Shown here one piece after another: positions 20,423-30,290 of a stretch of DNA of 64,000 nucleotides. The notes beneath the pieces are model-generated. The model was not told the DNA's origin. It saw only the letters and a list, made by a program, of their open reading frames with translations, and made no database searches. Made by a program: the position numbers and the translations under genes. The stretch's first letter is position 1; every line of letters begins with the position of its first letter. The stretch covers positions 200,963-264,962 of the forward strand of contig NZ_FNFH01000001.1 in the NCBI RefSeq assembly GCF_900100355.1, in the 5' to 3' direction. This DNA comes from Microbulbifer yueqingensis (lineage in GTDB: Bacteria > Pseudomonadota > Gammaproteobacteria > Pseudomonadales > Cellvibrionaceae).

Positions 20423-21313
20423 CTACTGGTTGTAAAGGCCTGAGGAGAGGTAACGGTCCCCCCGGTCACAGATAATGGCGACAATGGTGGCATTCTCGAC
20501 CTCGGCCGACAGGCGCAGGGCTGCCGCCACCGCGCCGCCAGAGGAAACCCCGGCGAACACGCCCTCGACCCTGGCCAGTTTCCTGGCCATCTCCTCGGCC
20601 TCGCGCTGGTCCATATCCACCACGCGGTCTACCTCCTCGGGTATGAAAATACTGGGCAGGTACTCTTCGGGCCAGCGACGGATGCCCGGGATGCTCGACC
20701 CCTCAGTGGGTTGCAGGCCGATCACCTGTATCTCCGGGTTCTGCTCCTTGAGATAGCGGCCGCATCCCATGATGGTTCCGGTAGTTCCCATCGAGGAGAC
20801 GAAATGGGTTATGCGGCCGCCGGTCTGTCGCCAGATTTCAGGGCCCGTACCCTCGTAGTGGGCCCGCGGGTTGTCATCGTTGGCAAACTGGTTCAGCACC
20901 AGCCCGCGTCCCTCGCCCTGCATTTGCAGTGCCAGGTCGCGCGCACCTTCCATACCCTCCTCGGGGCTTACGAGGATCAGCTCGGCGCCGTAGGCGGTCA
21001 TCGCGGCCTTGCGTTCCTCTGTAGCGCTCGACGGCATGATCAGGATCATCCGGTATCCCTTGATCGCCGCGGCCATGGCCAGGGCGATACCGGTATTGCC
21101 GCTGGTGGCCTCAATCAGGGTGTCGCCGGGGGAGATCTGGCCGCGGGCCTCGGCGTGGGTGATCATAGACAGGGCCGGGCGATCCTTTACCGAACCCGCA
21201 GGGTTGTTGCCCTCGAGCTTCAACAGGATGGTATTACTGGTCTCCCCCTGCAGGCGCTGGAGGCGCACCAGGGGCGTGTTTCCCACGCAGTCGGCAATTG
21301 TCGGGTAATGCAT
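20423..21313 (-). CDS. cysM: Cysteine synthase B CysM
   Basis: 296 residues from ATG 21313 (MHYPTIADCVGNTPLVRL); a longer frame adds 13 residues without family match. PLP-dependent O-acetylserine sulfhydrylase of the CysM branch, which also accepts thiosulfate. PLP lysine in NPAGSVKDRPALSM; phosphate loop EATSGNTGIALAM; short CysM-like lid GCGRYLKEQNP. In Pseudomonas the order is cysM-rlmD-relA-mazG; here rlmD is missing and cysM begins just upstream of relA, with only 26 bases between the relA start and the cysM stop. Confidence 0.96.
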   Translation of the reverse strand: MHYPTIADCVGNTPLVRLQRLQGETSNTILLKLEGNNPAGSVKDRPALSMITHAEARGQISPGDTLIEATSGNTGIALAMAAAIKGYRMILIMPSSATEERKAAMTAYGAELILVSPEEGMEGARDLALQMQGEGRGLVLNQFANDDNPRAHYEGTGPEIWRQTGGRITHFVSSMGTTGTIMGCGRYLKEQNPEIQVIGLQPTEGSSIPGIRRWPEEYLPSIFIPEEVDRVVDMDQREAEEMARKLARVEGVFAGVSSGGAVAAALRLSAEVENATIVAIICDRGDRYLSSGLYNQ

Positions 21314-21468
21314 AGTCTGCTCGCGGCCGGGTACAAAAAACAGGAGCGCCATTCTACCCTCCGGGCCCCATGCCCGCGACCCCGGGACAATCTGCCCTTA
21401 TTTAGTGCGATCCGCGGCGCAGGGGGGTAGAATCGGGATCAAATAATGTCCAAAACGGCTCTCCGAAC

Positions 21469-24300
21469 ATGACCGTACCCACCCCACCGGTACAAGTCCC
21501 GGATCCCTCCAGCCGCGCGGTGTCACTGCGCGCGCTGATATTCCGCCTGACCCTGGGCCCAGCGCTGATCCTGGCCCTGGTGCTCGGTGGCCTGCTCACC
21601 CAGCAACAGGTGAGCGACCGCCGCCAGCTGCTGCTCAGCCACGGCCACGCCAGTGCGGAGCAGCTCGCAGAGCTGATTGAGCTGAGCGACGGCCAACCCC
21701 TGCAACAGCGGCTCGACTGGCTCCACAAGAGCCTGCTGGCACTGATGCTCGAGAAGGACATGGTGCGCTCGGTGCATATCTACTCCATCAAGGGTGACCA
21801 GCTGGACGCGGATACCGGGCTGCAGGTGCTGGCGACCGCCGGACCGCGGCCGCGCTCGCCCATTACGGACCTTCACCTGAAAGACCGGGAAGAAGGCTTC
21901 ATATTTGAGAAAGGGTCAGGTATCCAGGTGCTTCACCCGCTCAGGGCCGGTGAGCTGACCTGCTGGATCGCTATCGAGCTGCACCGCCCCTATTTCACCA
22001 TCGGCGCCTATCAGGTGGCTCTGGCTGCGCTGCTCGGGCTGATCCTCTGTACGCTTGCCGCCCTGACCTGGTCAATATTCCTGTCCGAGCGCCTCGCCCG
22101 CTACCTCGAACGCATGGGAAAGGCAGTGGAAGAAATTGGCCAGGGACAACTCGACCGGCGTATCGCACCGGGGGAAAACCGCGAACTGAATGTGCTTGCA
22201 GAACATATCAACCAGATGGCACAGAATTTCGCCTCCTACCAGGAGGAGGCGACCACGAACCTGCTGCAGTCGATGGACGACCTGCGCCAGTCCCTCGACA
22301 GCATGGAGGAACAGAATATCGAGCTGGATCTCGCGCGCAAGAAGGCGCTCGAGGCCAGCCGGGTAAAATCCACCTTCCTGGCCAACACCAGCCATGAGAT
22401 CCGTACGCCGCTGAACGGCATCATCGGTTTCACCAACCTGCTGCTGAAGACCGAGGTCGATGAGCTGCAGCAGGACTACCTGCAGACCATCCTGCGCTCA
22501 TCGGAAAACCTGCTCACCACTATCAATGATGTGCTGGATTTCTCCCGTATCGAATCCGGCAACCTGGTACTCGACCACATTCCCCTGAACCTGGGCCAGC
22601 TGCTCGAGGAGACCCTCCAGATCCTCGCTCCTTTCGCCCACGAGAACCGCATTGAACTGGTGCCCCTGATCGATGAGCAGCTGCCCACCACACTCATCGG
22701 CGACCCACTGCGCATCAAGCAGGTGCTCACCAACCTGGTGGGCAATGCAGTGCGCAGCTCTACTGACGGCAATATCCCGGTACGGGCCAGCGTGCAGAGT
22801 AGTCGCGACGCCGAGATTGTGGTCCGTATCAGCGTCACCGACCTCGGCAACCGTATCGATGAAGAGGGGCGCCGGGAACTGCGCCAGCTGCTGGAGAACA
22901 GCGCCCAGAACCCGGGCCAACAGATCAGCAGTAACGGCCTGGGCCTGGCGATCGCCCGCAGCCTGATGGAGCGCATGCGCGGCAGTATCGGTATTGACGA
23001 GGCAGCAGGAGGCGGGGCCACCTTCTGGGTCCACATACCGTTGCACCTGGAGCGCAACCGCAACCAACCGGCCCAGGAGCAGTTCCCGGGCACCCGCATC
23101 CTGGTGGCTGACACCAACCGCATGACCCGGCTGCAGGTTTCCCAACTCCTGAAGCAATGGCAGGTCGAGGCCATCGAACTCGACGACACCAGCACGCTGC
23201 AACCTGCACTGGAGCAGATGTGGAATCACGACGCCCTCCCCGATGCAGTCATTATCGATACCGCTATTGCCGGGGATGATGTAACCAGCTTTGTCGCCAC
23301 CATCCAGCAGCTGGTGGACACCTACCAGTGCCGGGTGATCATCCAGGGCTCGCCGGTGGAACTGCGGCGCTGTTACGAGCAATTGCGCACCAGGGTGCTG
23401 ACCTTCCTGGCCAAGCCCGTCACCCGCGATAACCTGCTGCGGGCACTGCGTCGTTCGCTGCCGCAGCAGGCCCACAACCGCCCCGCCACCACCAACCAAT
23501 CAACCCTGCCGTGGACCGCGCCCCCGCGCGTGCTGGCGGTGGACGACCACGAGGCAAACCGGCACCTCGTCAGCGAACTGCTTCGCGCCCTGGCGATCGA
23601 CGTCACCATCGCGGACAGCGGTGAGCAGGCAGTCCGCCTCTGTGGGCAACAGCGCTTCGATATGGTCTTTATGGATATCCAGATGCCGGGAATGGACGGC
23701 ATCGAGGCGACCAGGAAGATCCGTGCCGCCGAGAAGGATGGCAGGATGCCCATTATCGCCCTCACCGCCCACGCCGGTGCAGAGGAAAAGGCGCGACTGC
23801 TGTCCGCCGGCCTGGATGATTACCTCAGCAAGCCGGTAAGCGAAAACCAGCTCAACAATATGGTAAAGCGGTGGATGAAAATCCTGGTCCCGGGCGGCCA
23901 GGCAGCGCGGCAGCAGGGTAACCCGCGCCTGGTTGATATCGCCGAAAGCCTCGAGCTAAGCAACCGCGATGCCACCCTCGCCAGGGACATGCTGCAGATG
24001 CTGATCAAGGGTCTGGTTGCCGACGAGCAGGAGTTGAACCGCTGCCGCGCCAACAACGATCACCGCGGCCTGTTCGAGCTGGTGCACCGACTGCACGGCG
24101 GCTGCTGTTATTGCGGGGTGCCGCGACTGCGTGAGGCCACGGCAGCCCTGCAGGAGCACCTGCGCCCGCAGCAGAGTGACGATAATCCCGACATCGACCA
24201 GCAGAAAGTGGAGGCGGTGACACGGGAAATCCGCGCGCTGCGGGAATGGTCGTCCGAGCAGGACCTGGATATCCTGTTCGGCCTGACCGCCAGCGCCTGA
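21469..24300 (+). CDS. barA: Tripartite hybrid sensor histidine kinase, BarA/GacS type, with degenerate G1 box
   Basis: 943 residues. Two membrane helices (about 25-45 and 180-205) bracket a periplasmic sensor, followed by HAMP, HisKA with phospho-histidine H309 in [10 protein letters not shown], HATPase, a degenerate receiver ([17 protein letters not shown]), a second receiver with D736 in [11 protein letters not shown], and an HPt with H873 in [16 protein letters not shown]. The HPt is characteristic of BarA/GacS, which phosphorylates UvrY/GacA and so controls CsrA-sponging small RNAs. The N box NLVGNAV and G2 box GLGLAIA are normal, but G1, usually DxGxG, reads DLGNR. ATP binding may be altered. 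No response regulator gene nearby. Confidence 0.93.
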   Translation: MTVPTPPVQVPDPSSRAVSLRALIFRLTLGPALILALVLGGLLTQQQVSDRRQLLLSHGHASAEQLAELIELSDGQPLQQRLDWLHKSLLALMLEKDMVRSVHIYSIKGDQLDADTGLQVLATAGPRPRSPITDLHLKDREEGFIFEKGSGIQVLHPLRAGELTCWIAIELHRPYFTIGAYQVALAALLGLILCTLAALTWSIFLSERLARYLERMGKAVEEIGQGQLDRRIAPGENRELNVLAEHINQMAQNFASYQEEATTNLLQSMDDLRQSLDSMEEQNIELDLARKKALEASRVKSTFLANTSHEIRTPLNGIIGFTNLLLKTEVDELQQDYLQTILRSSENLLTTINDVLDFSRIESGNLVLDHIPLNLGQLLEETLQILAPFAHENRIELVPLIDEQLPTTLIGDPLRIKQVLTNLVGNAVRSSTDGNIPVRASVQSSRDAEIVVRISVTDLGNRIDEEGRRELRQLLENSAQNPGQQISSNGLGLAIARSLMERMRGSIGIDEAAGGGATFWVHIPLHLERNRNQPAQEQFPGTRILVADTNRMTRLQVSQLLKQWQVEAIELDDTSTLQPALEQMWNHDALPDAVIIDTAIAGDDVTSFVATIQQLVDTYQCRVIIQGSPVELRRCYEQLRTRVLTFLAKPVTRDNLLRALRRSLPQQAHNRPATTNQSTLPWTAPPRVLAVDDHEANRHLVSELLRALAIDVTIADSGEQAVRLCGQQRFDMVFMDIQMPGMDGIEATRKIRAAEKDGRMPIIALTAHAGAEEKARLLSAGLDDYLSKPVSENQLNNMVKRWMKILVPGGQAARQQGNPRLVDIAESLELSNRDATLARDMLQMLIKGLVADEQELNRCRANNDHRGLFELVHRLHGGCCYCGVPRLREATAALQEHLRPQQSDDNPDIDQQKVEAVTREIRALREWSSEQDLDILFGLTASA

Positions 24301-24323
24301 CCGCCAGCCGGGAGAGCTGGCTT

Positions 24324-25076
24324 TCAGCGGCCCGTGTAGACCTGCCGGAACAGTTCGCGGCTGCGCAATGGCCGTGTGCCGAGTAGCGGGCTGAGCAGCA
24401 GCCGGGTCAGCCGCTTTGCTGCCGGCAGCGCAGCCGCATCCGGTAGCTCTCCGGCTGCCGCGCGCGCCAGGGCCAGCAGTTCCGTCCCGGTATATTCATC
24501 ATCCCCGAGCCGGGCCTCTCCCACTCTGTGCACGGGGACGAATCCCGATTCCGGCTCGAGGCGATAGAACCCGTCCCGGCTGAGCGGTTGCCGGCTTTCG
24601 GCGCAGTGCCCCAGCTCCGGGCACTGGCCCAGCTCACCCAACAACTGCAACTCGAACCGGCGCAGCGGCGGCTCAAGGGCAGACGCACTGCTTCCGTCAA
24701 GTGATGCCAGGGCCTGCAGCAGCGACTGGTAGCAGGCAAATACCGTGTACTGGGCCTCTCCCTCCGCCAGGGTCCTCACCAGCAGCTCGTTGGCATAAAG
24801 GCCCGCGTACACGGCGCGCCCGCGAAGCCAGGCCGGGCTACCGGAGTTCTCTACCTGACCAAGGGTCTTAAGGCTTCCGCGCCCCATCAGTGAGAGCAGC
24901 AAGGGGGTAAAGGGCTGCAGGGCATGCTGGCGACGCTGCTTGTCGCGCCGGGCACCGCGCGCCACACAGCTGATACGTCCCTCTTCCGGCGTCAACAGCT
25001 CCAGTATCAGGCTGGTATCCCGATAGGGCCGCGAGTGCAGGATATACGCCGGTTGCAGTGGTTGCCGATGGGACAT
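24324..25076 (-). CDS. recO: DNA repair protein RecO
   Basis: 250 residues. N-terminal OB fold (PAYILHSRPYRDTSLILELLTPEEGRISCVARGARR) and C-terminal helical domain. It loads RecA onto SSB-coated DNA with RecR. The four-cysteine zinc site of many RecO proteins is only partly kept (CPELGHCAESR). Convergent with barA, 23 bases between stops. In Pseudomonas pdxJ follows recO; here it does not. Confidence 0.95.
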   Translation of the reverse strand: MSHRQPLQPAYILHSRPYRDTSLILELLTPEEGRISCVARGARRDKQRRQHALQPFTPLLLSLMGRGSLKTLGQVENSGSPAWLRGRAVYAGLYANELLVRTLAEGEAQYTVFACYQSLLQALASLDGSSASALEPPLRRFELQLLGELGQCPELGHCAESRQPLSRDGFYRLEPESGFVPVHRVGEARLGDDEYTGTELLALARAAAGELPDAAALPAAKRLTRLLLSPLLGTRPLRSRELFRQVYTGR

Positions 25077-25177
25077 TTGGGGTTCAGTAGTCAGTAGCCG
25101 GGCTGCCCCGGAGGGCCTCAGGGAAGATGCTCGATATTATCCCGCCATTCTACCGGGAAATGGCAGCATGCCTCATG

Positions 25178-25217
25178 AACAGGCGCGGTTGGCGCTGCGC
25201 CGGTACCCGCGCCTGTT
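25178..25217. repeat. Nested inverted repeat between era and recO
   Basis: Perfect 11-bp arms AACAGGCGCGG and CCGCGCCTGTT separated by 18 bases; the spacer itself contains GGCGC-T-GCGCC, so a hairpin within a hairpin can form. On the minus strand, the direction of transcription, no T-run follows, so it is not a simple terminator there. On the plus strand TTATTTTACC follows. Confidence 0.8.
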
Positions 25218-25241
25218 ATTTTACCGAAGGGGGCCAGCGGC

Positions 25242-26153
25242 TCAGTCGTCCCGATAGCCCAGGCTGCGCAGGGCGCGCTCGTCGTCGGACCAACCGGACT
25301 TCACCTTGACCCACAGGTTCAGCATTACCTTGCTATCGAACAGGCGCTCCATATCCTGGCGCGCCTGGCTGCCGATCTGCTTGATCCGCTCGCCCTTGTT
25401 GCCGATCAGGATCCGCTTCTGGCCGCTGCGCTCTACCAGGATGGCCGCGCTGATATGCAGGACACTGCCGTCCTGGGCAAACTCCTCGACTTCGACCGTG
25501 ACCTGGTAGGGGATTTCAGCCCCCAGCTGGCGCATCACCTTTTCCCGCACGATCTCTGCGGCCAGGAAGCGGGAACTGCGGTCGGTAATCTGGTCTTCCG
25601 GAAAGAAGTGCTCTCCCTCGGGAAGGCGCTTCACGATCACCTCTTCGAGCGCGTCCAGGTTGACGCCGCGCAGGGCGGAAATCGGGACTATCTCGGCCCG
25701 GGGATGCTGGTCGGCCAGGGCCTGCAGCTGCGGCAGCAGGTCTCCCTTGTTATCGAGCTGGTCCACCTTGTTGACCGCGATGATCAGCGGGCACTTGAGC
25801 CCACGCAGCTTGTCGGCAACCAGCTGGTCGCCCTCGGTCCAGCGGGTACGCTCCACCACGAAGACCACCACGTCGACATCGCGTGCAGCGCTGCTGGCCG
25901 CGCGGTTCATATAGCGATTGATCGCCTTGTCCGCCTCGGCGTGCAAGCCGGGGGTGTCCACGAAAATGATCTGGTGATCACCCTCGGTCTTGATCCCCAG
26001 CATGTTATGGCGGGTGGTCTGGGGCTTGCGCGAGGTAATTGCCAGCTTTTGTCCCAGCATGTGGTTCAGCAGTGTCGACTTGCCGACATTGGGCCGGCCG
26101 ACAATCGCCACATAACCACAACGGCGGGTAGCCGGCTTGTTAGGGTCGCTCAA
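25242..26153 (-). CDS. era: GTPase Era
   Basis: 303 residues from TTG 26153. The frame can start at GTG 26177, but a perfect GGAGG lies six bases before the TTG, and the resulting N-terminus ([26 protein letters not shown]) has the length usual for Era. G1 [10 protein letters not shown]3 DTPGLH, G4 NKVD, G5 SALRG; C-terminal KH domain with [24 protein letters not shown] motifs that bind the 3' end of 16S rRNA. It acts in 30S assembly. Downstream of rnc as in most Proteobacteria. Confidence 0.95.
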   Translation of the reverse strand: MSDPNKPATRRCGYVAIVGRPNVGKSTLLNHMLGQKLAITSRKPQTTRHNMLGIKTEGDHQIIFVDTPGLHAEADKAINRYMNRAASSAARDVDVVVFVVERTRWTEGDQLVADKLRGLKCPLIIAVNKVDQLDNKGDLLPQLQALADQHPRAEIVPISALRGVNLDALEEVIVKRLPEGEHFFPEDQITDRSSRFLAAEIVREKVMRQLGAEIPYQVTVEVEEFAQDGSVLHISAAILVERSGQKRILIGNKGERIKQIGSQARQDMERLFDSKVMLNLWVKVKSGWSDDERALRSLGYRDD

Positions 26154-26279
26154 AGGATACCTCCGGGTGTCGTTCACCCATCAATTGTAGGGTGCGCGGG
26201 GCACCCTGTCGGGACCGGGAATTCGGGCAGATATGGAAAGGGGCACTTTAACAGAAATCCGCAGCCGCGCCGCAATGCT

Positions 26280-26960
26280 TCAGTCCTGCCCGGTGAGGCG
26301 GCGATAAGCCGTGTCGGCAGCTGCCTTCTCGGCGGCCCGCCTGCTGCCCGCCTCTGCCCTGACGGGATCGGCCAGCCCTTTCACACGGCACTCCACCACG
26401 AACCTCTGGGCATGTTCGGCGCCCGCCACATCCACTACCCGGTACTCGGGCAGCGGGCGCTGGCGCGCCTGCAGCCATTCCTGCAGGCGGGTCTTGGGGT
26501 CCTTGGCGGTCTCCAGCGAGAGCGAATCCAGGCGTGAGGCGAACCAGGCCAGGATCCGCTGCCGGGCGGTCTCCAGGCCTGCATCCAGGTAGATAGCGCC
26601 AATCAGCGCCTCCACTGCATCGGCGAGGATAGACGAACGGCGATACCCGCCGCTTTTCATCTCTCCCTCGCCCAGGCGCAGGCAGTCGCCCAGTTCCAGC
26701 TCTCGCGCCAGCTGTGCCAGGGTCTCGCCACTCACCAGCTGCGCGCGCAGGCGGGTCAGCTGGCCCTCGCGGCCGTGCGGGAACCTGTCAAATAGCGCGG
26801 CACCGATGGTGAATCCCAGGATCGAGTCACCCAGGAACTCCAGGCGTTCATTGTTAAGGCTGCCGTGGGAACGATGGGTGAGCGCCAGTTCCAGCAGGTC
26901 GGGACGATCAAAGCTGTGGCCCAGCCGGCGGCACAGGCGCTCGAGAGAGAGGTCAGTCAC
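26280..26960 (-). CDS. rnc: Ribonuclease III
   Basis: 226 residues. Signature [15 protein letters not shown] with the Mg2+ carboxylates, second carboxylate set in [16 protein letters not shown], and a C-terminal dsRNA-binding domain ending [25 protein letters not shown]. It processes rRNA and cleaves dsRNA. Start GTG 26960 overlaps the stop of the DUF4845 gene by eight bases; no clear ribosome site, so coupling to the upstream gene is likely. Confidence 0.97.
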   Translation of the reverse strand: MTDLSLERLCRRLGHSFDRPDLLELALTHRSHGSLNNERLEFLGDSILGFTIGAALFDRFPHGREGQLTRLRAQLVSGETLAQLARELELGDCLRLGEGEMKSGGYRRSSILADAVEALIGAIYLDAGLETARQRILAWFASRLDSLSLETAKDPKTRLQEWLQARQRPLPEYRVVDVAGAEHAQRFVVECRVKGLADPVRAEAGSRRAAEKAAADTAYRRLTGQD

Positions 26961-27393
26961 GTTGGCGGAATTGCTCCAGGTCTACCAGCGGTTCACAGCA
27001 CAACTCCGCCTTGGCGGTATTGAGCTGCTTGTTGAAGCGCATGACCACATCGACGTTGTGGATCAGCGGCTGGCGCACCTCGTAATCGACGCTGATCAGT
27101 ATGCTGTCGGCGCCGCGGATAATCTGCACGGACTCCGTAGGCTGGCCGCGGACATTGTTAATCAGGAAATACTTGTTGAGTTCCTGCTTGATCTGCCCGC
27201 GCGTCATGTCGCGCAGGTTGTCCTGCTCGGCCAGTTTTTTAAGTCCCTGGTCGACATAATAGGCGTCGATATAGCCAGGCCCCATCTTCGACACGCAGGT
27301 CAGGATGAAACCCGCCCCCGCGATAATCAATATCAGGCTCCAGTAACTCATGCCGCGCTGGCGATGGAGAGAAGATCCGAATTGGCCACCCAT
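26953..27393 (-). CDS. DUF4845 single-pass membrane protein
   Basis: 146 residues from ATG 27393 after GAGGGTAGTTAT. One N-terminal membrane helix ([25 protein letters not shown]) and a periplasmic or soluble domain of about 110 residues. This family is regularly found between lepB and rnc in gammaproteobacteria; no function is established. The context suggests a link to protein secretion or envelope processing, which is inference. Confidence 0.9.
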   Translation of the reverse strand: MGGQFGSSLHRQRGMSYWSLILIIAGAGFILTCVSKMGPGYIDAYYVDQGLKKLAEQDNLRDMTRGQIKQELNKYFLINNVRGQPTESVQIIRGADSILISVDYEVRQPLIHNVDVVMRFNKQLNTAKAELCCEPLVDLEQFRQRD

Positions 27394-27445
27394 ATAACTA
27401 CCCTCAGTCTTGTTATTGTAGGTACTGAATTTCCGGCGACGGGCG

Positions 27446-28213
27446 TCACTCAATGGTGCCGACCCGCTTGAAGCTGGGGATGCTCAACAGGTTGTCCCAG
27501 TGCATCCAGATCGCGAAGGCCTTGCCGACAATATCGCGCTCCGGCACAAATCCCCATTCGCGGCTGTCGAGGCTGTTATCGCGATTGTCGCCCATCATGA
27601 AGTAGTGCCCCTCGGGCACCACCACCTCATTGATATCGGCGAAACGGCTCGGGTTCACGCTCTTCGCGACCAGGTGGCGACGGCCGTAGATTTCCTCCCA
27701 CAACACCTCCATCTGGGGGTTGCCGGGCGGTATCGCCTGGATCAGCTCCTGCGGCGCCCGCTTGCCATTGATATAGAGCACGTTGCCTTCCACCCGGATA
27801 CGGTCTCCCGGGAGGCCTATGACGCGCTTGATAAAGTAAGTGTCATTCATGTGCGGTGGAAAAAACACCATCACATCGCCGCGCTCGGGCTCGCCGATAT
27901 CCACCACCTTGGTCCGGGACACCGGCAGCCGCAGGCCGTACGCGTATTTATTCACCAGGATAAAATCCCCCACCTGCAGGGTTGGCACCATGGACGCCGA
28001 TGGAATCTGGAATGGCTCGACAATAAAGGAGCGCAACACGAACACCAGCGCCAGCACCGGGAAAAATGACTTGGCGTACTCGACCACTACCGGGTCCGGC
28101 CGGTCCTCGGCCGCCTGGCGGCGACGGGGGGCGAAAAACAGGCTGTCCACCAGCCAGATCAGGCCACTGCCCACAACCAGCCACAGGAGGATCAGGGGGA
28201 AATTGATATCCAT
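27446..28213 (-). CDS. lepB: Signal peptidase I LepB
   Basis: 255 residues, inner-membrane protein. An N-terminal membrane helix (FPLILLWLVVGSGLIWLVDSLFF), a second (FFPVLALVFVLRSFIVEPF), then the catalytic serine in IPSASMVPTLQVGDF and lysine in DTYFIKRVIGLPGDR. The C-terminal box GHYFMMGDNRDNSLDSREWGFV is complete. It removes signal peptides from Sec and Tat substrates. 69 bases after lepA. Confidence 0.98.
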   Translation of the reverse strand: MDINFPLILLWLVVGSGLIWLVDSLFFAPRRRQAAEDRPDPVVVEYAKSFFPVLALVFVLRSFIVEPFQIPSASMVPTLQVGDFILVNKYAYGLRLPVSRTKVVDIGEPERGDVMVFFPPHMNDTYFIKRVIGLPGDRIRVEGNVLYINGKRAPQELIQAIPPGNPQMEVLWEEIYGRRHLVAKSVNPSRFADINEVVVPEGHYFMMGDNRDNSLDSREWGFVPERDIVGKAFAIWMHWDNLLSIPSFKRVGTIE

Positions 28214-28282
28214 ATTATTCTCAGAAACCTATACCAACGCGTTCAATAGTCCTCGTGGCCGGCGAAGGCAGGCCCCCGACAT

Positions 28283-30088
28283 TTACTGGTCCACCTTCAA
28301 CACCGCCAGGAAGGCCTCCTGCGGCACTTCTACACGCCCCAGCTGTTTCATCCGGCGTTTGCCCGCCTTCTGTTTCTCCAGCAGCTTCTTCTTGCGCGTC
28401 ACGTCACCGCCGTAACACTTGGCGGTTACGTTCTTGCGCAGGGCCTTGACCGTGGTGCGGGCAACAATCTGGCCACCGATGGCCGCCTGGATCGCGACAT
28501 CGAACATCTGCCGCGGAATCAACTCTTTCATTTTTTCCGCCATCGCACGCCCCTTCTGCTGGGCGGTATCCCGGTGCACGATAAGTGCCAGGGCGTCGAC
28601 GCGATCGCCGTTGATGAGGATATCCAGCCGCACCAGGTTTGCCGGGTCGAAGCGCACAAAACTGTAATCGAGCGAGGCAAAACCGCGGCTCACGGACTTC
28701 AGGCGGTCGAAGAAATCCATCACCACTTCACTCATCGGCAGCTCGTAACGAAGCGACACCTGGCTGCCCGCGTACTGCATATCCTTCTGTATCCCGCGCT
28801 TTTCGACACAGAGGGTGATGACATTACCGAGGTGCTCCTGCGGCACCAGGATATTTGCCTCGACAATGGGCTCACGCATCTGAGCGATATTGCCCACATC
28901 TGGCAGGCGCGACGGGTTGTCGACGGTCACCACTTCGCCATCGGTCAACTCTACCTCATAGACGACAGTGGGTGCGGTGGTAATCAGGTCCAGGTCGTAC
29001 TCGCGCTCCAGGCGTTCCTGGATGATTTCCATGTGCAGCATGCCAAGGAAACCGCAGCGAAACCCGAATCCGAGGGCATCGGACGTCTCCGGCTCGTAGA
29101 ACAGGGAGGCGTCATTCAGGGAGAGCTTGTCCAGCGCATCGCGGAAAGCCTCGTAGTCATCAGAGCTGACCGGGAACAGGCCGGCGTAGACCTGGGGCTT
29201 CACTTTCTGGAAGCCGGGCAGCATGGCTACGCCTTCAGATTCCTTGGCATGAGTCAGGGTATCGCCCACCGGCGCGCCGTGGATCTCCTTGATACCGGCC
29301 ACCACAAAGCCAACCTCACCGGCCCGCAGTACACCAGTCTCCTTCCGCTTGGGCGTGAATATGCCCACGCTGTCGACGACGTGCGCGCGGCCGATGGACT
29401 TGGTGACGATCTTTTCCTTGGTCTTCAGGGTGCCCTGGACCACCCGCACCAGCGACACCACCCCCAGGTAGGGGTCAAACCAGGAATCGATGATGAGCGC
29501 CTGCAGCGGGGCGTTCACGTCACCCTCAGGGGGCGGCACCAGTCGCACCAGGTCCTCCAGTACGTCTTCCACCCCGAGGCCGGACTTGGCGCTGCAGCGG
29601 GTGGCCTCGGTGGCATCGATGCCGATAATGTCCTCGATTTCCTCCGCCACCTTGTCGGGATCCGCCTGCGGCAGATCCATCTTGTTGAGCACCGGGATCA
29701 CCTCAAGGCCCTGCTCGATGGCGGTGTAGCAGTTGGCCACGGACTGGGCCTCTACCCCCTGGGCCGCATCCACTACCAGCAGGGCCCCTTCACAGGCCGC
29801 CAGCGAACGGGACACTTCATAGGAAAAGTCCACGTGACCGGGCGTATCAATAAAGTTCAGCTGGTAGGTCTTGCCGTCGCGAGCGGTGTAATCAAGGGTC
29901 ACGCTCTGGGCCTTGATGGTGATACCACGCTCCCGCTCCAGGTCCATGCTGTCGAGTACCTGCTCGGCCATCTCCCGATCGGACAGCCCCCCGCAGACCT
30001 GGATAAACCGGTCGGCGAGGGTGGATTTGCCATGGTCGATATGGGCAATGATGGAAAAATTGCGGATATGGGAGAGATCTGTTGCCAC
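28283..30088 (-). CDS. lepA: Elongation factor 4 (LepA)
   Basis: 601 residues, the standard length. G1 AHIDHGKST at the N-terminus, [18 protein letters not shown]; LepA-specific C-terminal domain ending in [25 protein letters not shown]. Ribosome-associated GTPase affecting initiation and back-translocation. Start GTG 30088. Confidence 0.98.
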   Translation of the reverse strand: MATDLSHIRNFSIIAHIDHGKSTLADRFIQVCGGLSDREMAEQVLDSMDLERERGITIKAQSVTLDYTARDGKTYQLNFIDTPGHVDFSYEVSRSLAACEGALLVVDAAQGVEAQSVANCYTAIEQGLEVIPVLNKMDLPQADPDKVAEEIEDIIGIDATEATRCSAKSGLGVEDVLEDLVRLVPPPEGDVNAPLQALIIDSWFDPYLGVVSLVRVVQGTLKTKEKIVTKSIGRAHVVDSVGIFTPKRKETGVLRAGEVGFVVAGIKEIHGAPVGDTLTHAKESEGVAMLPGFQKVKPQVYAGLFPVSSDDYEAFRDALDKLSLNDASLFYEPETSDALGFGFRCGFLGMLHMEIIQERLEREYDLDLITTAPTVVYEVELTDGEVVTVDNPSRLPDVGNIAQMREPIVEANILVPQEHLGNVITLCVEKRGIQKDMQYAGSQVSLRYELPMSEVVMDFFDRLKSVSRGFASLDYSFVRFDPANLVRLDILINGDRVDALALIVHRDTAQQKGRAMAEKMKELIPRQMFDVAIQAAIGGQIVARTTVKALRKNVTAKCYGGDVTRKKKLLEKQKAGKRRMKQLGRVEVPQEAFLAVLKVDQ

Positions 30089-30227
30089 TGCGGAGTAGAA
30101 ACCCTTTCAAAATCAGAATGTTAATGGCGGACTCGCCATAGAGTTGGCGCAAGTCTACCAGATGGCAGTGGCTGCTGGGCAGTGCTATTCACCAGACAGG
30201 GCCGACGGGAGGCGGTCAGCTTCCACA

Positions 30228-30278
30228 CCGGCCCGGCGCCCGGGCCGGAAGGAGAGCCGGCGCGAGGCCGGCACCTCC
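30228..30278. repeat. Two adjacent GC-rich hairpins after mucD
   Basis: First hairpin CCGGCCC/GGGCCGG (30228-30248, seven-base loop). Second GCCGGC/GCCGGC with loop GCGAG, extended by GGAG/CTCC (30251-30278). They begin 13 bases after the mucD stop on the minus strand. No T-tract follows, so they may stabilise the mucD mRNA end or belong to a repeat family. Confidence 0.7.
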
Positions 30279-30290
30279 CGGGAGGGATGG

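Noticed and set aside
28574..30124. 516-codon plus-strand frame opposite lepA
   Set aside because: Antisense shadow of a highly conserved gene; His/Gln/Val-rich, no ribosome site.
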